NCBI GenBank assembly: GCA_945901665.1
Contig: CAMDLJ010000065.1
Location: forward strand, 1 to 10,146
Source of the DNA: Bordetella parapertussis
Lineage (GTDB): Bacteria > Pseudomonadota > Gammaproteobacteria > Burkholderiales > Burkholderiaceae
DNA length: 10,146 nucleotides
Direction: 5' to 3'
Shown here one piece after another: positions 6,815 through 10,146 of this stretch; the stretch's first letter is position 1, and every line of letters begins with the position of its first letter. Both the position numbers and the translations under genes were made by a program. Under the pieces are notes generated by a model. The model was not told the origin of the DNA. It ran no database searches and saw only the letters and a list, made by a program, of their open reading frames with translations.

Positions 6815-6823
6815 ATCTTACCA
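6815..6823 (-). promoter_or_regulatory. possible extended -10 element before the NIPSNAP gene
   Basis: On the minus strand TGGTAAGAT stands about 28 bases before the NIPSNAP start codon and resembles an extended -10 (TG-n-TAAGAT, four of six matches). No good -35 lies 16-18 bases further up. The 91-base gap between the binding-protein gene and the NIPSNAP gene leaves room for such a second promoter, but the case is weak. Confidence 0.2.
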
Positions 6824-6878
6824 AACGGGGGTTGCCAATTCTGCGGTGATTTCCCCTTGAATACCCTGAGCAGATCCC

Positions 6879-7568
6879 TCACAGGGGTTCGATGCCGGTG
6901 CGCGAAACCTCGCCCCACACATCGGCTTGTTGGCACATCTGCACCCAACGCTGGGCCAGGCCCAGCCGTGGGCTTTGAACGTCCATGGCCAGTGCGTACA
7001 TGGTTTGGTGCGCAATGGCCGGGGGCAAGGACCCCACAAAGGCCACACCCCGTTGGGCAAATGTGAGGATTTCGCTGATGGCCCCCATGGCCATGGCACC
7101 TTGGGACGCCCCCGCTTGCGACAAGGCAATCAGCATGGCCTCACCGTTGTCAAATCGATGCACTTTGCTGCGCACTTCGTCCCATATTCCCATCGAGGTG
7201 AGCAAGCCATGGATGTACTGCCCCGATGAGGCATGGGTGTAGAAGATGGCCGAGGCCCTGCGAACTGCGCTTTGCCAAGCCTCGAGCGTCAAGATATCTG
7301 GCGCCACTTGCCCCTGCACCACAGCCACCCCCACCCCGACCTGCGCCAATGGCTGGTGCGTGCCCACCAGTCCCAGCGCGGCGGCATGCACCAGCACAGG
7401 GGCAGGCGCAATCCAGACATCGGCACGCCAACCATCGCGCAGTTTGGCCATCAGTTCAGGTGCGGTGTTCCAGCACAAGGCCACCTGCCAGTCGCAGGTC
7501 TGCTCAAAACGATGACTGACCTTTTTCAGTGCCACTTCTAGCGCAGCCACACTGAAGACGGTGATCAC
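6879..7568 (-). CDS. ModA-like substrate-binding-fold protein without signal peptide
   Basis: This 229-residue protein (from the GTG at 7568) resembles the type-2 periplasmic-binding fold of molybdate-binding ModA relatives. It starts VITVFSVAALEVALKKV, matching the first strand and helix of that fold, where a Ser-Leu/Ala-Leu pair usually binds the anion. It continues with a second-strand region ending WNTAPELMAKLRDG and ADVWIAPAP (about 49-57), HASSGQYIHGLL mid-protein, and GAMAMGAISEIL in the second lobe. There is no signal peptide in any start choice, so it looks cytoplasmic or a stand-alone ligand sensor rather than a transporter component, and no permease or ATPase gene is beside it. The open frame extends to a TTG at 7637 (252 residues), but those extra 23 residues do not look like family sequence and neither start has a good ribosome site. 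It precedes the NIPSNAP gene by 91 bases on the same strand and diverges from pfkB. Confidence 0.8.
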   Translation of the reverse strand: MITVFSVAALEVALKKVSHRFEQTCDWQVALCWNTAPELMAKLRDGWRADVWIAPAPVLVHAAALGLVGTHQPLAQVGVGVAVVQGQVAPDILTLEAWQSAVRRASAIFYTHASSGQYIHGLLTSMGIWDEVRSKVHRFDNGEAMLIALSQAGASQGAMAMGAISEILTFAQRGVAFVGSLPPAIAHQTMYALAMDVQSPRLGLAQRWVQMCQQADVWGEVSRTGIEPL

Positions 7569-7650
7569 CTGGCCCAATGCCAGCTTTTCCGCCGAGGGTC
7601 GGAGGTTGGCGGGATGGTCTGGATACAAGGGATTCAAAAGGGCTGGGCGG

Positions 7651-7660
7651 TGTGATCACA
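7651..7660. promoter_or_regulatory. ten-base palindrome TGTGATCACA in the divergent gap
   Basis: This perfect palindrome lies between the ModA-like gene (start at 7568) and pfkB (start at 7772), where a shared operator would be expected. Its core GTGATCAC recurs at 7561-7568, overlapping the GTG start chosen for the ModA-like gene. It is not a CRP site, since the two half-sites lack the six-base spacer. It may be an operator half-pair or chance. Confidence 0.25.
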
Positions 7661-7771
7661 AGCACCCCCAAGGGGCAAGCCAAGTGTGCGCTGACCAGGG
7701 CTGGGGCTGCGAAGTCAAAGGATGGCACAAGCATAGCAGTCTGCCCATGCATCTCTGGCATCATGCCTTCC

Positions 7772-8734
7772 ATGGCGCACATCACCACCTTGACCCTCAA
7801 TCCCAGTGTGGATGTGCTCACCACCACCGTGCAGGTGATGGACACGCACAAGTTGCGCTGCACCGTGCCCCAATATCACCCAGGTGGCGGTGGCATCAAT
7901 GTGGCACGCGTGGTGCACCGTTTGGGCGGATCGGTGCAAGCCCTTTGGCTGGGCGGTGGCAGCACGGGCGACCAGTTGAGCGAGATGTTGGATGCAGAGG
8001 CCGTACCGCACCAATGCATTGCGTCTGCAGGCCCAACCCGCATGGGCTTTTCGGTGCACGAAACCCAAAGTGGCCGCGACTTTCGTTTTGTGCTGCCTGG
8101 CCCCACAGCAGACCAGGAATCATTGAGCCACATCTTGCAGGCCCTGCGCATGCCCAACCCAGACAACCGATTTTGGGTGGTCAGCGGCAGTTTGCCACCC
8201 GAAGCACCGCCAGACTTTTACGCAGACATCGCCAGGCTGGCACAAACGCACCACAAAAAATTGGTCCTTGACGCGTCTGGCCCTGCGTTGATGGCCGCGA
8301 TGCGCGTGGGCGTTTACATGGTCAAGCCCAGCTTGCGCGAAATGGAAGAAGCGGTTGGAAGGGAACTGCCCACCCTGCTTCAACGCGTGGCCGTTGCGCG
8401 TGAATGGCTGGCTCAATCTTGGTGTGCGCTGGTGGCCTTGTCCATGGGCCCAGAGGGCGCTTTGCTGGTGACAACCCAGGGCACTTGGCATGCACCCGGC
8501 CTGGTGGTGCCCGTGCGCAGCACGATTGGGGCTGGCGATACGTTTGTGGGCGCTTTTGTCGCCACCTTGGACCAGAAGTATCCCGACACCACACCCGACA
8601 CACTTTGCCAGGCATTGCGCCACGCCATGGCGGCATCAGCGGCAGCGCTGTCATCCTTGGGAACGGCCCTGTGCCAAGCCAATGAGGTCGAGGCATTGTT
8701 GGAATCGGTGCAAATCATTTCTTTCAAAGATTAA
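7772..8734 (+). CDS. pfkB: PfkB-family phosphofructokinase (Pfk-2-like)
   Basis: This is a 320-residue ribokinase-fold sugar kinase, close in length and motif pattern to E. coli Pfk-2, which phosphorylates fructose 6-phosphate with ATP to fructose 1,6-bisphosphate. The N-terminus TLTLNPSVD (6-14) is the substrate strand. KLRCTVP (27-33) and PGGGGINVARVVHRLGG (37-53) match the Pfk-2 signature, in which KLRC-T-P and GGGGINVAR are shared. VVSGSLPP is the mid-protein motif. The ATP/anion-hole motif TIGAGDTFVGAF starts at residue 251, with D256 as catalytic base. The alternative 1-phosphofructokinase (FruK) is less likely because the KLRCT segment is Pfk-2-like and no fructose PTS gene is adjacent; the exact phosphate acceptor remains an inference. 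Start 7772 fits the family N-terminus; an in-frame ATG at 7763 is close, and further upstream frame is spurious. No clear Shine-Dalgarno is seen. Confidence 0.93.
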   Translation: MAHITTLTLNPSVDVLTTTVQVMDTHKLRCTVPQYHPGGGGINVARVVHRLGGSVQALWLGGGSTGDQLSEMLDAEAVPHQCIASAGPTRMGFSVHETQSGRDFRFVLPGPTADQESLSHILQALRMPNPDNRFWVVSGSLPPEAPPDFYADIARLAQTHHKKLVLDASGPALMAAMRVGVYMVKPSLREMEEAVGRELPTLLQRVAVAREWLAQSWCALVALSMGPEGALLVTTQGTWHAPGLVVPVRSTIGAGDTFVGAFVATLDQKYPDTTPDTLCQALRHAMAASAAALSSLGTALCQANEVEALLESVQIISFKD

Positions 8735-9009
8735 GTTTTTTTCATTGATAAGCCCAAGGGATGGGGCTGGCCTGAGGTTCAAAAAACACATCATTTGCAT
8801 GGCCTTGAAAAAATATTCAATGCTCACAGTTTTGAATGCATTTCCATGGGTTACTGAGAGGCTTTAAGAGTTATTGAATGGAATTGTGGGCTTTGTGGGG
8901 GGCAGCCTGCCTAACCTGCATGCATGTCCAAACCTTGGTTTTTGATAGCCCAACTCAGCACGCAAACGGTTAAGTTCGCGGCTGGCACAGACATGCCAGG
9001 GGCGCGCCC
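8735..9009. other. intergenic region of 275 bases before the TerB-like gene
   Basis: This gap is A+T-richer than its neighbours. It has a run of seven T at 8736-8742 just after the pfkB stop, but no strong stem before it. A five-base stem AGCCC/GGGCT follows at 8751-8768. The remainder should include the TerB-like gene promoter, but I found no convincing -35/-10 pair. A 22-codon open frame at 8799-8867 is too short to support. I see nothing else in it. Confidence 0.4.
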
Positions 9010-10146
9010 ATGAACATGGCGGCGAAAAACCTGGAGTTGTTGGACCAGTTCAAAGACACGCCTGAAGAGGCGCAACCGGGACATAAAGCCACATTCAGAC
9101 TGACACCGCATTTGGTGTTGGCCGCGGCATTGCTGCACATGATGGCCAGCGACGGAGAAATTGACGACGCTGAGAGCAGCCAACTTCAATCGGTGATCGG
9201 TGGCGACCAACATGTGATGAACGTGGCGGTTCAATATGTGCAAGCCGTACCTTTGGCCCAGTTTTTGACCGATGCCCACCAAGTGCTGGACAAAGCCAGC
9301 ACCTTGTGCGTTTTGACCAATGTGTGCGACTCCTTGCTGGCCGATGGCAGTGCAGGCGCCGATGAAGTGGCCTTGTTTGAGCGCATGAAAACCGCCTGGG
9401 GCATCGACACCGCGACCTTTGCACCCTTTGAAAGAGCGATCGCCCTGAAGAACAACGATACGGTGATGGGCGAGTACAAAGCCGATCAACTGGATCAACC
9501 GGCAGGGTCCGCACACTTGGCGTTGGCTTCATCGCTGCTGTACATGATGGCCGCCGACGGCACCATTGCCACGGAAGAAATTGGCCAGTTGCAAACCGTG
9601 ATTGGTGAATTCAAAGGCTTGCAAGAAGCCGCGTTGAAGCAGGTGCGATCGGTCAAGCTGCCTGAATTTTTAAAGCGCGTCACGCCCAGTCTCAGCCCAG
9701 ACGTCAAGCTTTACATCTTGACCAATGTGTGTGATTTGATGATGGCCGATGGCGACGTGGATGCGCTGGAAAGCAAAATTTTCCAAAACATGTTGACCGG
9801 TTATGGGCATGACAGCGCGAGCTTCAAGCCCTTTTACCAGTCGATCAAGGTCAAAAACATCAAGACCTTCTCGGCTTCGGTGCCTAAACCAAAGTTGATC
9901 TTCAGCAATGTGGCTTCGGGCCAAGATCAAGATGAAAAAGGTGTTCGCTTCAACCGTGACCAATCTTTCCAAGAAGATGCTGCCCAAGCAGGTGGCAAGC
10001 CTGGTGCCACTTCGCCCAAAGGCCCGGTGATTTCGAATGTTTTGCCTGGTCAAGAGGGCGCCAATGCGGGCAACCGCACCATGCAAGACAACATCGACAA
10101 AGTCTCCCAGGTCTTTGGCGATGAAGACCGCATCCAGCAGGTGCAA
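9010..10146 (+). CDS. tandem TerB-like domain protein, C-terminus beyond window
   Basis: This frame stays open from the ATG at 9010 to the last base, giving 379 residues without a stop. The start is firm: no in-frame start exists between an upstream TAA at 8971 and 9010, and AGGGG stands seven bases before it. There is no signal peptide. Two homologous modules cover residues 34-148 and 169-283, exactly 135 apart. Each contains two TerB-type Asp-Gly-x-x-x-x-x-Glu/Asp loops spaced by 64 residues: D48/D112 and D183/D247, in MASDGEID, LLADGSAG, MAADGTIA and MMADGDVD. Both modules share LTNVCD just before the second loop. TerB domains are helical, metal-associated proteins tied to tellurite and stress responses, but this role is not demonstrated here. 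Residues 284-379 are polar and low-complexity, with a repeated SNVxxGQ motif at 299-305 and 342-348. The unseen C-terminus may hold further domains, for example membrane segments. Confidence 0.85.
   Translation, partial: MNMAAKNLELLDQFKDTPEEAQPGHKATFRLTPHLVLAAALLHMMASDGEIDDAESSQLQSVIGGDQHVMNVAVQYVQAVPLAQFLTDAHQVLDKASTLCVLTNVCDSLLADGSAGADEVALFERMKTAWGIDTATFAPFERAIALKNNDTVMGEYKADQLDQPAGSAHLALASSLLYMMAADGTIATEEIGQLQTVIGEFKGLQEAALKQVRSVKLPEFLKRVTPSLSPDVKLYILTNVCDLMMADGDVDALESKIFQNMLTGYGHDSASFKPFYQSIKVKNIKTFSASVPKPKLIFSNVASGQDQDEKGVRFNRDQSFQEDAAQAGGKPGATSPKGPVISNVLPGQEGANAGNRTMQDNIDKVSQVFGDEDRIQQVQ
9109..9453 (+). repeat. TerB-like module 1 (residues 34-148)
   Basis: This is the first copy of a 115-codon duplication, matched at a constant 405-base offset by 9514-9858. 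It begins HLVLAAALLHMMASDG and includes LCVLTNVCDSLLADG. The best conserved DNA block is TTGACCAATGTGTG at 9313, which recurs at 9718. Confidence 0.8.
9514..9858 (+). repeat. TerB-like module 2 (residues 169-283)
   Basis: This is the second copy, beginning HLALASSLLYMMAADG and including LYILTNVCDLMMADG. The protein similarity is obvious but DNA divergence is substantial, so the duplication is old compared with that in the secreted cysteine-module gene. Confidence 0.8.

Noticed and set aside
7577..7771. N-terminal extension of the pfkB frame by 65 codons
   Set aside because: The sugar-kinase fold begins at residue 1 of the 7772 start; the extension runs through the divergent promoter gap and overlaps the neighbouring gene's possible longer form.
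8736..8742. T run after pfkB as an intrinsic terminator
   Set aside because: No stable G+C-rich stem precedes the seven T bases; only a four-base AATC/GATT pairing can be drawn.
8799..8867. 22-codon open frame in the gap before the TerB-like gene
   Set aside because: Too short, no ribosome site, and no recognisable sequence.
8911..10146. Minus-strand open frames (8911-9516 and 9670-10146)
   Set aside because: Both are antisense to the continuous tandem TerB-like frame, which has a repeat structure and a ribosome site.

Overview
The window reads as chromosomal DNA of a betaproteobacterium, most likely Burkholderiales and close to Comamonadaceae. This is inferred from the moderately high G+C, the codon choice, a small TRAP transporter, and the types of hypothetical protein present. 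No rRNA, tRNA, insertion sequence, integrase, phage gene or CRISPR array was seen. Genes are tightly packed on both strands.

Positions 1-3145 (+ strand) hold a TRAP transport cassette: the C-terminal half of a DctP-type solute-binding protein cut by the window edge, the small membrane subunit DctQ, the large permease DctM, and an SDR oxidoreductase 21 bases behind dctM. Together they suggest uptake of an organic acid followed by NAD(P)-dependent oxidation or reduction. The substrate cannot be read from sequence. Two hairpins, the second followed by CTTTT, close the cassette.

Positions 3231-4680 hold three small genes: a minus-strand protein with one membrane segment (unrecognised), a plus-strand DUF1003 membrane protein, and a minus-strand secreted protein made of two near-identical 50-residue-spaced cysteine modules. 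The last two overlap tail to tail by 18 bases.

Positions 4740-7568 (minus strand, transcribed right to left) hold a likely unit of three genes: a ModA-like solute-binding-fold protein with no signal peptide, a NIPSNAP-family protein, and a thiamine-diphosphate enzyme of the acetolactate synthase superfamily. The last two share an ATGA stop/start overlap, so they are probably translationally coupled.

Positions 7772-8734 (+) encode an E. coli Pfk-2-like phosphofructokinase (PfkB), divergent from the binding protein. After a 275-base gap, a + strand gene starts at 9010 and runs off the window end. It has no stop inside the window and encodes a tandem TerB-like protein with two 115-residue modules exactly 135 residues apart. 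It is the least ordinary gene here. I see no clear multi-gene defence or other novel system. The best candidates for a second look are the tandem TerB-like protein, the NIPSNAP/ThDP enzyme pair with its leaderless binding protein, and the duplicated cysteine-module protein.
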